A stretch of DNA of 64,000 nucleotides from assembly GCA_030145845.1 (NCBI GenBank), contig JAIXHJ010000001.1, positions 310,001 to 374,000 of the forward strand. Direction: 5' to 3'. This DNA comes from Pseudomonadota bacterium. GTDB lineage: Bacteria; Pseudomonadota; Gammaproteobacteria; Pseudomonadales; Oceanobacteraceae. This document shows positions 1-8,919 of this stretch, piece by piece. The position numbers were made by a program, and so were the translations under genes. The first letter of the stretch is position 1; every line of letters starts with the position of its first letter. Under the pieces are notes generated by a model. The model saw nothing but the letters and a program-made list of their open reading frames with translations. It had not been told where the DNA came from and made no database searches.

Positions 1-1437
1 CATGATTTTTCTTTCCGGCCGTATTTTCAGCAGGCCATTCTGGGGGAGCCCGGACGTTATTACGCCACCGGCGTGGTAACCGCTGAGCGTGGGTATTATT
101 TTTCCGCCCCGGTCAGCGACCATGGGCAGGTGATTGGTGTGGTGGTGGTTAAGGTGAATCTGGAACAGCTGTTTCAGGATATCGCCGCACTGGTACCGGA
201 TTATCTGCTGCTGGGCTATGACGGGGTGGTGTTTGCGGCGTCACGTCCGGCCTGGTTATATAACAGCCTGTACCCGCTGGCTGACAGTCAGCAGGCGGCG
301 GTACGTAACTCACGCCGTTTCCGTAACCCGCCGCTGAACAGTCTGACCTCAGATTCGCTGGATGACGTGTTTCATAACGACTCCATCCGCCTGAAAAATG
401 CCGGCCTGAGTTCGGTTTTTTATGCCCGCCGGGTGCGGCTGCCGGAGCTGGGCTGGCATGTGTTTGCGCTGTCGCCATCACATATTCTGTACCAGCGCAT
501 CATGCTGCATGTGCTGTATTACAGTACGGCGTTTGCGGTGCTGCTGCTGCTGTGGATGTATCAGCGTAAGCGTACCGAAGTGCAGCGGCACGTGGCGCTG
601 CTCAACCGCGAACTGGAAAAACGGGTGGCGGCGCTGACCCGTGAGCTGCGCGACTCCAACGCAGAGTTGCAGGAACTGGTGAATCATTATCAGACCACTC
701 AGACACAGCTGCAGGAAACCCGTGACCAGCTGGTGCAGACCGCCAAGTTGGCGGTGCTGGGGGAAATGTCCGCTGGTATTAACCATGAACTGAATCAGCC
801 GCTGCTGGCACTGAATACTTACACCGAAAACAGTCTGCGTCTGGCGGCCCGCGGACAGTATGAGCTGGTGGAAAAAAATCTGCAGGAAATCCTGCACATC
901 ACGGACAGTATGCGTGGCATTGTCTCGCGTTTTAAAGTGTTTGCCCGGCGTACACCACCGGAACCACGGGCCGCTGAAGTGCAGGAAGTGCTGGCCGGAA
1001 CCGGGGTGATTATCAAGCCGCTGCTGAAAAAATCCGGCGTACGGCTGGAGACCGGACTGGAAGCAGGGTTGCCGGCATTGTTCTGTGATCCGCTGCAGTT
1101 GCAGCAGGTGCTGGTGAATCTGCTGACCAATGCGGTGGAAGCGCTGGAAGAGCAGGACGACGCCTGGATACGGATCACGGTCAGGCGCCGTGAGCAGCAG
1201 ATCGAAATGCGGGTCTGTGACTCTGGTCCGGGAATTGCTGCCGAATTACGCGGCAAAGTCTTTGAGCCTTTTTTTACTACCAAAGCCCGGGGGCTTGGTC
1301 TGGGTCTGGCGCTGTCACGCCGGATTATTGAAACCCTGGGCGGCAGTCTGATCTTAACCGATAACGGCCACGGCGGTACCTGTTTTGTGCTGTTATTACC
1401 TGTGTGTCAGACATCTGAAAGCGGAGAATCTGAATGA
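1..1437 (+). CDS. dctB: C4-dicarboxylate sensor histidine kinase DctB (5' end missing)
   Basis: The reading frame is open from the first base of the window, so the N-terminus lies outside. It starts in the periplasmic sensor: a conserved Arg-Pro-Tyr-Phe stretch (bases 19-30) and the RGYYFSAPV block (88-114) are typical of the DctB double PAS/Cache domain that binds succinate, malate or fumarate. A membrane segment follows near 490-560, then a coiled coil (570-740), then the kinase: H-box NHELNQPL with the phosphorylated His at 784-786, N-box LLTNAVEAL near 1123-1149, G1 box DSGPGI near 1219 and the GLGLGLALS lid near 1291. The stop overlaps the dctD start by four bases (ATGA), so the two are translationally coupled. 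It would phosphorylate DctD, which in turn acts at the sigma-54 promoter found downstream. Confidence 0.93.
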   Translation, partial: HDFSFRPYFQQAILGEPGRYYATGVVTAERGYYFSAPVSDHGQVIGVVVVKVNLEQLFQDIAALVPDYLLLGYDGVVFAASRPAWLYNSLYPLADSQQAAVRNSRRFRNPPLNSLTSDSLDDVFHNDSIRLKNAGLSSVFYARRVRLPELGWHVFALSPSHILYQRIMLHVLYYSTAFAVLLLLWMYQRKRTEVQRHVALLNRELEKRVAALTRELRDSNAELQELVNHYQTTQTQLQETRDQLVQTAKLAVLGEMSAGINHELNQPLLALNTYTENSLRLAARGQYELVEKNLQEILHITDSMRGIVSRFKVFARRTPPEPRAAEVQEVLAGTGVIIKPLLKKSGVRLETGLEAGLPALFCDPLQLQQVLVNLLTNAVEALEEQDDAWIRITVRRREQQIEMRVCDSGPGIAAELRGKVFEPFFTTKARGLGLGLALSRRIIETLGGSLILTDNGHGGTCFVLLLPVCQTSESGESE

Positions 1438-2789
1438 CCCTGGTGCTGATTGTCGACGACGAAGAAAGTGTATGTAAAGCGCTGGCGCAGACACTGGAAA
1501 TTGAAGGCTGTGACGTTTTGCAGGCCACCAGTGGCCGTGATGCCCTGCGCCATATTGAATACAGCTGGCCGGGCGTGGTGATCACCGATATCAATATGCC
1601 GGGGATGGATGGCCTCGAACTGATGCGTGACATCCGTGCCATTGACCCGGACCTGCCGGTTACGCTGCTGACCGGGCACGGTGATATTTCAACGGCCGTC
1701 GAAGCCATGCGCAATGGTGCTTATGATTTTCTGGAAAAACCTTTCTCCACCGACCTGTTGCTGGAAACTGTGCAGCGTGCCAGTGAAAAGCGCCGCCTGA
1801 CGCTGGAAAACCGGGAGCTGAAACTGGAGGTCGAAGCCCAGTCGCGGCCGGGGCCGAGGATTATCGGCAATCACCCGGAAATGAAAAAACTGCGCGGTAC
1901 CCTCGACCATATCAAAAACACGCCGGCGGATGTGCTGATCCACGGTGAAACCGGCTGTGGTAAGGAACTGGTGGCGCGCTATTTACACTCGCACAGTCAG
2001 CGCGGCGATCAGGCTTTTGTCGCCATTAACTGTGGTGCCATCCCGGAAACCCTGATTGAAAGCGAACTGTTCGGTCATCATGCCGGTGCTTTTACCGGCG
2101 CCGGAAAAAAACGGGTGGGAAAATTCCAGCACGCCAATGGCGGCACTTTGTTTCTCGATGAAATCGAAAGTATGCCCATGGTGCTGCAGATCAAAATGCT
2201 GCGTGTTCTGGAGGAACGCAAGGTTGAACCGCTGGGGGGGAACGAGCAGATCCCGCTGGATGTGCGTGTGGTGGCGGCGACCAAAACCGATCTGAAAGAA
2301 CTCAGTGAACGCGGTGAATTCCGCCTTGATCTCTATTACCGGCTGAATGTGGTACAGGTGCATATTCCGCCGCTGCGTGACCGCCGGGATGATATTCCGC
2401 TGTTGTTTGAGCACTTCGTCTGGGTGGCCTCCAACCGCTATGGTTCTGAAATTCAGCCGCTGACAGCATCCCAGCGACAGGCGCTGCTGGCCCATGACTG
2501 GCCGGGTAATGTGCGGGAACTGCGTAACCTGGCCGAATGCTATGTCTTACTCGGCGGTGACCGTGCTTTTGAAAGCCTGTTGGGTGGACATGGTAACGAA
2601 AGTGGCGGCATTCCGCTGGCCGAGCAGGTGGCACGTTATGAAGAAACCCTGCTGCGTGAAGTGCTGACCCGTCATCAGGGGCGGCTGAAAGAAGTTCAGG
2701 AGGAACTGGCGCTGGGACGCAAGACGCTGTATGAAAAAATGAAAAAATACGGTCTGGATAAACAGGCTTTCAAGCACACCGATCACTGA
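1434..2789 (+). CDS. dctD: C4-dicarboxylate response regulator DctD (sigma-54 activator)
   Basis: This is a full-length NtrC-family regulator of 451 aa. The receiver domain (about residues 1-120) has the acidic pair DDEE near the start, the phospho-acceptor Asp in VITDINMPGMDG and the Lys in FLEKPF. The AAA+ domain (about 145-380) has Walker A GETGCGKE, the sigma-54 contact loop GAFTGA, Walker B GGTLFLDE and a conserved RDRRDDIP segment. The last 40 residues form a Fis-type helix-turn-helix (ending RKTLYEKMKKYGL). It overlaps dctB by four bases. The predicted targets are the palindromes at 2843-2888 in front of dctQM. Confidence 0.95.
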   Translation: MTLVLIVDDEESVCKALAQTLEIEGCDVLQATSGRDALRHIEYSWPGVVITDINMPGMDGLELMRDIRAIDPDLPVTLLTGHGDISTAVEAMRNGAYDFLEKPFSTDLLLETVQRASEKRRLTLENRELKLEVEAQSRPGPRIIGNHPEMKKLRGTLDHIKNTPADVLIHGETGCGKELVARYLHSHSQRGDQAFVAINCGAIPETLIESELFGHHAGAFTGAGKKRVGKFQHANGGTLFLDEIESMPMVLQIKMLRVLEERKVEPLGGNEQIPLDVRVVAATKTDLKELSERGEFRLDLYYRLNVVQVHIPPLRDRRDDIPLLFEHFVWVASNRYGSEIQPLTASQRQALLAHDWPGNVRELRNLAECYVLLGGDRAFESLLGGHGNESGGIPLAEQVARYEETLLREVLTRHQGRLKEVQEELALGRKTLYEKMKKYGLDKQAFKHTDH

Positions 2790-2799
2790 GCTGTTGGCG

Positions 2800-2825
2800 G
2801 CACCCGCAAACGGGTGCTGTTTTTC
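2800..2825 (+). terminator. Rho-independent terminator after dctBD
   Basis: A seven-base-pair stem (GCACCCG/CGGGTGC, 2800-2806 and 2811-2817) with a CAAA loop is followed by TGTTTTT. It lies eleven bases after the dctD stop and separates dctBD from the independently promoted dctQM. Confidence 0.8.
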
Positions 2826-2842
2826 CCTTATATTTTCCCGCC

Positions 2843-2888
2843 GGGTGGAAATCCACCCAAAATGATTTCCGCCGGGATTTTCTGGCGG
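2843..2888. promoter_or_regulatory. Candidate DctD upstream activating sites
   Basis: A perfect palindrome GGGTGGAAATCCACCC (2843-2858) matches the layout of the rhizobial DctD operator (GC-rich arms around AAAT). A second, less perfect inverted repeat with CCGCC/GGCGG arms lies at 2869-2888. They sit about 180-210 bases before the start point predicted from the sigma-54 promoter, a usual position for enhancer-like sites. DctD binding is inferred from the shape of the sites and from their position next to dctD. Confidence 0.55.
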
Positions 2889-3031
2889 CCACCGGCTGCT
2901 GTTGCAACGTATTCCCCGTTACCGACTTTGGTCGTAAAAACAGCTTGTTTACCGGCGTTATCGGCCGTTTGTCCGGCTGGATGGGTGTATTTATTCCCGT
3001 TTTAAGCGTGGCGTCTGACAGCCCGGAAAAG

Positions 3032-3048
3032 TTGGCACCGCACTTGCT
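3032..3048 (+). promoter_or_regulatory. Sigma-54 promoter of dctQM
   Basis: The sequence TTGGCACCGCACTTGCT matches the -24/-12 consensus TGGCAC-N5-TTGCW exactly, with GG and GC ten bases apart. The predicted start point is near 3059, about 50 bases ahead of dctQ. The neighbouring DctD gene encodes exactly the kind of activator needed. Confidence 0.88.
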
Positions 3049-3107
3049 GAAGTGGCCCACACACAAGCAGGGGTAACCCTGAAGACAACAAAAAACGGTG
3101 GCTGACA

Positions 3108-3644
3108 ATGATCAGAAAAATCAATCGCCTGGAAGACATTATTATCGGCAAACTGCTGGTACTGGTGACGCTTCTGGTGTTTGCCGAAGTAGTGGCGCGC
3201 TTTGTTTTTAATACGGGAATTCACTGGGCACAGGAAGCGACCCTGCTGCTCAGCGCATGGATGGTGCTGCTGGGCTGTGCCTGGGCAGTACGCGAAAAAT
3301 CGCATATCTGTGTCGATGCCTTGCTGGATCGTCTGCCGGCCCCGACCCGCCGCTGGGTGATGCTGTTTTCTGTGGCCGTGGCGCTGGTGTACACAGGTAT
3401 GTTCGGCTACAGCTCCTGGGTGTATGTGTCGAAACTGAAAATGATCGGCATTCCGCTGGAAGATATTGATGTGCCGAAATGGGTGGCAACTTCCGGTCTG
3501 CTGTTTGGCTTCGCTATGCTGGCCCTGCGCCTGCTGGAGCTGGCGTGGGAAGTGTGGAAAGGCGATGCCGACAGCTTCCATAAACACCGCGAGGTGGATT
3601 TCGATATTGAAGAAAAAAACAGTGACAACGGAGGCAAAGCATAA
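3108..3644 (+). CDS. dctQ: TRAP transporter small permease DctQ
   Basis: This 178 aa protein has four hydrophobic segments (about residues 15-35, 47-65, 85-107 and 125-145) and the DctQ features: an N-terminal LEDIIIGKLLVLVTLLVFAE segment, an RF(V)FNTGIHWAQE motif and a WAVREKSHICVD loop. DctQ links the DctM permease to the periplasmic solute-binding protein in Na+-driven uptake of C4-dicarboxylates. Its stop and the dctM start share a base (TAATG). A dctP gene for the binding protein is not present here; it must lie elsewhere or left of the window. Confidence 0.93.
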   Translation: MIRKINRLEDIIIGKLLVLVTLLVFAEVVARFVFNTGIHWAQEATLLLSAWMVLLGCAWAVREKSHICVDALLDRLPAPTRRWVMLFSVAVALVYTGMFGYSSWVYVSKLKMIGIPLEDIDVPKWVATSGLLFGFAMLALRLLELAWEVWKGDADSFHKHREVDFDIEEKNSDNGGKA

Positions 3645-5032
3645 TGGCCGCGCTGACTCTGTTTATTCTGCTGTTTGTCTGCATGGCGATCGGTCTGCCG
3701 ATTGCGTTTGCACTGGGTTTCTCGTCGATTACCGCCATTCTGTTGTTTACCAACGATTCGATGGCATCGATTTCGCTGAAATTATTTGAAGCGGTTTCTG
3801 AGCACTACACACTGCTGGCGATTCCCTTCTTTATTCTGTCGTCGGCCTTCCTGTCATCGGGCGGTGTTGCCCGCCGGATGATTGATTTTGCCATTGCCTG
3901 TATCGGCCATGTCCGTGGTGGTCTGGCGATGGCTTCGGTACTGGCCTGTATGCTGTTTGCTGCGGTATCCGGTTCTTCGCCGGCGACGGTGGCAGCCGTT
4001 GGTTCGATTGTGCTGGCGGGCATGGTGCGCGCAGGCTACCCGCTGTCGTTTGCGGCCGGGGCCGTGTCCACCGCCGGAACGCTGGGCATTCTGATTCCGC
4101 CTTCGATTGTGATGCTGGTGTATTCCGCCGCCACCGAAGTGTCTGCCAGCCGTATGTTTATGGCCGGTTTTGTTCCGGGTGTACTGATTGGTCTGATTCT
4201 GATGGTGACCATTTATGTCGTGGCGCGGCGTAAAAATCTGCCGGCGGAACCCTTTGCCGGTGTCGGTACCATTCTGCGTACCGGTTTCAGTGCCTCCGGT
4301 GGTCTGCTGCTGATTCTGCTGGTGCTGGGTACGATTTACGGAGGGGTTGCCAGTCCGACGGAAGCGGCGGCGGTGGCAGCTGTTTATGGTTTCTTTGTCG
4401 CCATGTGGGGTTACCGCGATGTGGGTCCGCTGAAAGGCGTGCCCTGGCGTAAAGAGGGGGAAAATCTGCTCCTTGCTGCGGTACGTAACCTGATTCTGCT
4501 GTGTACCGGCACCGTACGCTCTTTCTATAACCCGGAAATTGCCGGCATTGTGCGTGAAGCCGCGCGGGTGAGTGTGACGCTGCTGTTTATTATCGCCAAC
4601 GCCATGCTGTTTGCACACGTGCTGACCTCGGAGCAGATCCCGCATCATCTGGCGGCGAATATTGTTGAGTGGGGACTGCCGGCGTGGGGCTTCCTGATTG
4701 TGATGAACCTGCTGCTGCTGATGGCCGGTAACTTTATGGAACCATCCGCCATCCTGCTGATTATGGCGCCGATTCTGCTGCCGATTGCACTGCAGCTGGG
4801 GATCGACCCGGTGCATCTGGGCATCATCATGGTGGTGAATATGGAGCTGGGTATGCTGACGCCACCGGTGGGCCTCAATCTGTTTGTGACGGCGGGTATT
4901 ACCGGCAAGAGTATCGGCTGGGCGATCAAAGCCTGTCTGCCATGGCTGCTGCTGATGCTGATCTGTCTGTTGTTTATTACCTTTGTGCCGCAGATCAGCC
5001 TGTTCCTGCCGGAATATCTGGAGTCGCTCTGA
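3644..5032 (+). CDS. dctM: TRAP transporter large permease DctM
   Basis: A 462 aa polytopic membrane protein of the DctM family, with about 12 hydrophobic segments. Family motifs include GLPIAFALG near the start, the serine-rich SGSSPATVAAVGS loop, GILIPPS and the later ELGMLTPPVGLNLFV. It is the ion-coupled translocator for C4-dicarboxylates, working with DctQ. A polar insertion around residues 258-290 (YRDVGPLKG to RNLILLC) makes it slightly longer than the minimal family member. Coupled to dctQ by a TAATG overlap; transcription is expected to end at the hairpin at 5180. Confidence 0.95.
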   Translation: MAALTLFILLFVCMAIGLPIAFALGFSSITAILLFTNDSMASISLKLFEAVSEHYTLLAIPFFILSSAFLSSGGVARRMIDFAIACIGHVRGGLAMASVLACMLFAAVSGSSPATVAAVGSIVLAGMVRAGYPLSFAAGAVSTAGTLGILIPPSIVMLVYSAATEVSASRMFMAGFVPGVLIGLILMVTIYVVARRKNLPAEPFAGVGTILRTGFSASGGLLLILLVLGTIYGGVASPTEAAAVAAVYGFFVAMWGYRDVGPLKGVPWRKEGENLLLAAVRNLILLCTGTVRSFYNPEIAGIVREAARVSVTLLFIIANAMLFAHVLTSEQIPHHLAANIVEWGLPAWGFLIVMNLLLLMAGNFMEPSAILLIMAPILLPIALQLGIDPVHLGIIMVVNMELGMLTPPVGLNLFVTAGITGKSIGWAIKACLPWLLLMLICLLFITFVPQISLFLPEYLESL

Positions 5033-5179
5033 GCGGCCGCTGACCACAATGTATGGTTTTCTCCGGCCCTGATGACCTCGGGGGCCGGGGGCTCCCTGGC
5101 TGTGTAACGGAGTCAGCTTAACGGCGGTCAGCGCATGTCACCGCGTTAAGGTTTTCTTTCCGTGTTGCAACAGCATTTG

Positions 5180-5203
5180 CCCGGCGTCAGCCGGGCTTTT
5201 TTT
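5180..5203 (+). terminator. Rho-independent terminator after dctQM
   Basis: The stem CCCGGC/GCCGGG with a GTCA loop (5180-5195) is followed by C and seven T. The T-run is on the plus strand only, so it serves dctM. It abuts the stop codon of the convergent gene. Confidence 0.85.
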
Positions 5204-6350
5204 ATTCCTCTTCCTGCTGGCGGAATGGCAGCAGGGTTTCTGCTTCGGCGTGATAGCGGTGGATGTGTTCCTGTTCTTCGGTGACAAACTGCTCGACTGC
5301 CTGCTGAAACTGTGGGTGCTGCAGACGGTGAAAACTGTGGGTAAACACCGGCCGGAATCCGCGGCTGATTTTGTGTTCGCCCTGCGTGCCGGGATCAAAA
5401 CGCTGCAGTCCCTGTTCAATGCAGAATTCAATGCCCTGGTAATAACAGGCTTCAAAATGCAGGGCGTCGAATTCGTGCAGGGTTCCCCAGTAACGGCCGT
5501 AGAGCGTGTCGTCGTCGAAAAAGTACAGGGCGGCGGCCACCGGCTGCTGATCGTGACGGACACTGACCAGCAGCATTTTTTCCGCCATGGTGGCACGCAG
5601 TTGCTGAAAGAAATCTTCATTCAGGTAGGGCGTGGACCAGCGCTTGTCATAGGTACGGCAATAGCACTGATAAAAAAACTGAATATCGGCGGCGCTGATG
5701 GCGCTGCCGCTGCTGCGCGTGGTGGTCAGGCCGGCGGCGCGGACTTTCTGCCGCTCTTTACGCACTGATTTGCGTTTGCGGCTGGCAAACTGCTGCAGAT
5801 AATGATCGAAGCTCTGATAATCATCGTTAAACCAGTGAAACTGACAGCCGCTGCGGGCTGCCGGCAGGGCGTGCTGCTGCACGATGCGGGTGGTTTCAGG
5901 GTCGGTGAAGTTGAGGTGCCAGCCGGACAGGTGCTGCTCTGTGCTGAATGCTTCCACGGCGGCAATGGCCTGAGGCAGGGCGGTGACCGGCCCCAGCAGG
6001 CGCGGACCGGTGGCCGGCGTGAAAGGCACTGCCCACAACAGCTTGGGGTAATACGCCAGTCCATGGCGCTGATACGCTTCCGCCCAGCTCCAGTCGAAGA
6101 CGTATTCGCCATAACTGTGCTGTTTGATATAGCAGGGAATGATGACGCTGTCGTCATCACTGAGCAGATAACAGACCTGCCAGCCACTGGGGTGAGCGGG
6201 GTCGCTACCGATGCACTGACTGTCTTCCAGCGCGGCCAGAAAGCGGTAATCAAGAAAGGGGTAGCCGGCCGGTGTCAGCTGCCGGTACAGGCGCTGCCAG
6301 TGTGCGGGGCTGATTTCATGGATGCTGTAAACGGGGCGGAATGCGGACAT
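5202..6350 (-). CDS. FemAB-like GNAT-fold acyltransferase
   Basis: The start at 6350 (MSAFRPVYSIHEISP) is preferred because AGGAA lies eight bases upstream; a longer reading frame exists upstream but lacks this. The 382 aa product matches the family once called peptidoglycan biosynthesis/recognition protein (FemAB_like, GNAT superfamily): SRKRKSVRKERQKV in the middle, FYQCYCRTYDKRWSTPYLNEDFF, then ALYFFDDDTLYGRYWG, FEACYYQGIEFCIEQGL and the C-terminal FDPGTQGEHKISRGF signature. The exact substrate is not established for this family. It stands alone and converges on dctM. Confidence 0.82.
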   Translation of the reverse strand: MSAFRPVYSIHEISPAHWQRLYRQLTPAGYPFLDYRFLAALEDSQCIGSDPAHPSGWQVCYLLSDDDSVIIPCYIKQHSYGEYVFDWSWAEAYQRHGLAYYPKLLWAVPFTPATGPRLLGPVTALPQAIAAVEAFSTEQHLSGWHLNFTDPETTRIVQQHALPAARSGCQFHWFNDDYQSFDHYLQQFASRKRKSVRKERQKVRAAGLTTTRSSGSAISAADIQFFYQCYCRTYDKRWSTPYLNEDFFQQLRATMAEKMLLVSVRHDQQPVAAALYFFDDDTLYGRYWGTLHEFDALHFEACYYQGIEFCIEQGLQRFDPGTQGEHKISRGFRPVFTHSFHRLQHPQFQQAVEQFVTEEQEHIHRYHAEAETLLPFRQQEEE

Positions 6351-6436
6351 CGTGCTGGTTCCTGTCGCCCGGCTGCTGCGTGACCTGTGCATGCTTTGGG
6401 CCTATGATGAAGCGATGTGATACACCGGAGAGAATT

Positions 6437-6895
6437 ATGTTCCGTCTTGATGAACGTCTGCAATCTGATACTACCCTGATTGGCCGTCTGCCGCTCAGTC
6501 AGGTTCTGCTGATGAACGACAGCCGTTATCCCTGGGTGATACTGGTACCGGCGCGGGTTGATGCCAAAGAAATTTACCATCTGTCGGAAGAAGACCAGAT
6601 CCAGCTGATGAAAGAATCGGCCTGGGTGGCGGAGAAAATGGCCGATAATTATTCGGCAAAATCGATGAATATTGCCGCACTGGGGAATGTGGTGGCGCAG
6701 CTGCATGTGCATCATGTGGTGCGTTACGCCGATGATCCGGCCTGGCCGGGACCGGTCTGGGGGCACAGCGCTGCGGTGCCGTATGATTCAGAGCAGCTGG
6801 AAACCCGGGTGCATGAGCTGAAGAATCTGTTTTCCAGCCACTTTGTCGCCGATCTGGACGGCGAAGACGACGCCGAAAATTACGTTTACTGGTGA
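6437..6895 (+). CDS. HIT-domain nucleotide-binding protein
   Basis: Start chosen at 6437 because GGAGAG precedes it at good spacing and the protein then begins MFRLDERL. The 152 aa product is a HIT family member: the histidine triad region reads QLHVHHVVR, preceded by the helix with MNIAALGN. The family hydrolyses or transfers nucleotide monophosphates. The triad is H-V-H-H-V rather than the commonest H-x-H-x-H spacing, as in the diadenosine tetraphosphate-hydrolase-like proteobacterial branch. It is followed ten bases later by gloB, probably in one transcript. Confidence 0.85.
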   Translation: MFRLDERLQSDTTLIGRLPLSQVLLMNDSRYPWVILVPARVDAKEIYHLSEEDQIQLMKESAWVAEKMADNYSAKSMNIAALGNVVAQLHVHHVVRYADDPAWPGPVWGHSAAVPYDSEQLETRVHELKNLFSSHFVADLDGEDDAENYVYW

Positions 6896-6905
6896 GGTCA
6901 GGGAT

Positions 6906-7700
6906 ATGCTGGTACTGCGACGATACATGGATAATGCGCTGCGCAATTTCAATTATCTGATTGCCTGCGAAGAAACCCGTCAGGCAATTGCTCTGGACCC
7001 GCTGGATGGTGAACAGATGCTGGCGCTGGCTGATGACCACGGTCTGTCGATCAGACTGATCATCAATACGCACGAACACAACGATCATATTCAGGGTAAC
7101 CCGGTAGTGCAGGCCGCCACCCAGGCGCCGGTGTGGGCGCATAAAAATGCCATGGGGCGGATTCCCGGTCAGGCACACGGACTGGTTGCCGGTGATATGG
7201 TGGAGCTGGGAACGCTGCGGCTGAAGGTTCTGTTTACGCCGGGGCACACGGCGGTGCATCTGTGCCTGCTGGCCGAGGCATCGGAAAATAATGACGTGCC
7301 GGTGCTGTTTTCCGGCGACACGTTATTTAATGCCTGTGCCGGTAACTGCAGAAATGGCGGTAATGTCGACGATATGTACGATACCTTTATTTCGCAGCTG
7401 ATGCCGTTACCGGACGAAACCCTGCTGTATCCCGGACACGATTATATGAAAAATAATCTGAACTTTGCGCTGACGCGTGAACCGGATAACGATATGGCCG
7501 TGTACTGGATGGATCAGGTTCAGGCGGTGGATGCAGAGGATATGCCGGTCATGACACTGGGGCAAGAACGTCAGTACAACCCGTTCCTGCGCCTGCACAG
7601 TGAGGCGGTGCGGCGTAAACTGAAAGAAGAATTCCCGCAGATGGGCGAGGGTGACCGCGATGTGTTCCGCCTGCTGCGGCAGTTACGCGACCAGTGGTAA
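6906..7700 (+). CDS. gloB: Hydroxyacylglutathione hydrolase (glyoxalase II)
   Basis: A 264 aa metallo-beta-lactamase-fold hydrolase. Metal-binding motifs are visible: THEHNDHIQGN (T-H-x-H-x-D-H), FTPGHTAVHLCL, FSGDTLFNACAG and YPGHDY. The C-terminal part (NNLNFALTREPDN, then YNPFLRLHSE) is what separates glyoxalase II from other members of the fold. It would hydrolyse S-lactoylglutathione to lactate and glutathione in methylglyoxal detoxification. The start at 6906 follows AGGTCAGGG; a longer in-frame start at 6843 would overlap the HIT gene and is less likely. Confidence 0.82.
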   Translation: MLVLRRYMDNALRNFNYLIACEETRQAIALDPLDGEQMLALADDHGLSIRLIINTHEHNDHIQGNPVVQAATQAPVWAHKNAMGRIPGQAHGLVAGDMVELGTLRLKVLFTPGHTAVHLCLLAEASENNDVPVLFSGDTLFNACAGNCRNGGNVDDMYDTFISQLMPLPDETLLYPGHDYMKNNLNFALTREPDNDMAVYWMDQVQAVDAEDMPVMTLGQERQYNPFLRLHSEAVRRKLKEEFPQMGEGDRDVFRLLRQLRDQW

Positions 7701-7720
7701 CACGGCCGCCGGATTGTTAC

Positions 7721-8134
7721 TTATTCTGCCGGCGGTGTCAGATAATAAACGCGGTGACAGGCATTGCAGGTATTCAGCATCTGCTGTGATGTCTGCAAGA
7801 CCTGGGCGGCATCGTCGGACGGTGTTTCCAGCTGTTGCCAGTAGCGGTTCATCTGCTGCGACATGGCCCGGAACCCCTGTGGAAACTGCTGACCAATGCC
7901 TTTCGGTTTGGTCGCTCCGGCGTATTCATTCAGTACCTGTACCCGTGCTGCCACCTCACTGGTTTTACCAGCCGCGACCAGTCCCTGCATATCGGCAATG
8001 GTTTCCAGCATATGCCGCATGTATTCCAGTACCCAGCCGTGCTGATCCTGATTGAGATTGACGGGTGAACGTTCTTCCGCGTGAACGGCGGTAAAACTGG
8101 CGGAAAGCAGCAGGCAGGTCAGCAGACGTTTCAT
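7721..8134 (-). CDS. Cytochrome c' type (class II) haem protein
   Basis: The 137 aa product begins with a Sec signal peptide (MKRLLTCLLLSASFTAVHA, cleavage after A19) and ends with a single haem-attachment motif CNACH about ten residues from the C-terminus. A C-terminal CxxCH in a small four-helix, Met- and Gln-rich protein is the pattern of class II cytochromes c (c'/c-556). It would be periplasmic. Its electron partners are not evident from its neighbours. Confidence 0.8.
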   Translation of the reverse strand: MKRLLTCLLLSASFTAVHAEERSPVNLNQDQHGWVLEYMRHMLETIADMQGLVAAGKTSEVAARVQVLNEYAGATKPKGIGQQFPQGFRAMSQQMNRYWQQLETPSDDAAQVLQTSQQMLNTCNACHRVYYLTPPAE

Positions 8135-8181
8135 AGCACTCTTACAACGTGATTCTGGTCAGCCCTATTATCCGTCGCTGT

Positions 8182-8919
8182 TCAGCGGCTGAGTATGCGG
8201 TTCATTGTCGCAGCCAGTGATGAAGCCCAGGCCTGATAACCCCGTTGGTTGGGATGGTAACCATCGTCTGCCATCAGCTGCGGCGGCACTTTCATCGTCA
8301 GTGCCACGTGATGCCACTGCTGTTCGCGGCACAGCTGCTGCAGCGCCATATCCAGCTGGCGGGAGCGCAGACCGAGAAAAAGATTCAGCGGCAGCGGTAA
8401 CGCAGGAAAACCGCTCATATCCGGTACCTGAGTGAAGAACAGCGGCCGTTGCTGTGATGGCTGCGGCAAGTGTCTGACCAGCTGGCGCAGGTTATTCCGC
8501 CAGGCTGATAAGGTTGTGAACGCGGTGGTGTCGTTAACGCCCAGTGTGATCACGATAACGCCGGTATGGTGTGGCACAGCCTCAGCGTTCTGCAGTTCGC
8601 TGAGCAGACCCGCGGCGGTGACGCCGTTACGTCCGATGGCTGCCCAGTTACGCAGCCTGGTACCGGGTTGCAGCTCCCGGAACAGGGCCGCGGTGAACGC
8701 CTGGCTGAAATCTTCTGCACCGACACCGGCAACGGTGCTTTCCCCCAGATGCAACAGCGCCGGCGCCTGTGGGTCGCTGATGGACTGCCGTGCGCCAGCG
8801 GCTTCCGGCAGGCGTACTGTATCGCGCCGTACACGCCGGCCCTGCGCAATAATCAGCGGCATCAGGGGCAGCAGCGGCAGGTAGCCGAGGTAACTGAGCA
8901 GCAGACGGACGTTAAGCAT
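8182..8919 (-). CDS. SGNH/GDSL-family hydrolase
   Basis: Start placed at Met 8919 (MLNVRLLLSYLGYLPLLPLM), giving 245 aa with a hydrophobic N-terminal signal or anchor and a four-base-type overlap with the upstream gene. SGNH blocks are visible: LHLGESTVAG (block I, with Ser in place of the classic GDS), NWAAIGRNG (block II region), LGVNDTTAF (block III Asn) and DGYHPN (block V Asp and His). The family contains esterases and lipases of the cell envelope; the substrate cannot be told. Overlaps the uracil-DNA glycosylase gene by eight bases, so co-translated. Confidence 0.82.
   Translation of the reverse strand: MLNVRLLLSYLGYLPLLPLMPLIIAQGRRVRRDTVRLPEAAGARQSISDPQAPALLHLGESTVAGVGAEDFSQAFTAALFRELQPGTRLRNWAAIGRNGVTAAGLLSELQNAEAVPHHTGVIVITLGVNDTTAFTTLSAWRNNLRQLVRHLPQPSQQRPLFFTQVPDMSGFPALPLPLNLFLGLRSRQLDMALQQLCREQQWHHVALTMKVPPQLMADDGYHPNQRGYQAWASSLAATMNRILSR

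Noticed and set aside
2991..3587. Long minus-strand frame opposite dctQ
   Set aside because: It mirrors dctQ in the antisense direction, has no RBS and reads as His/Gln-rich low-complexity sequence.
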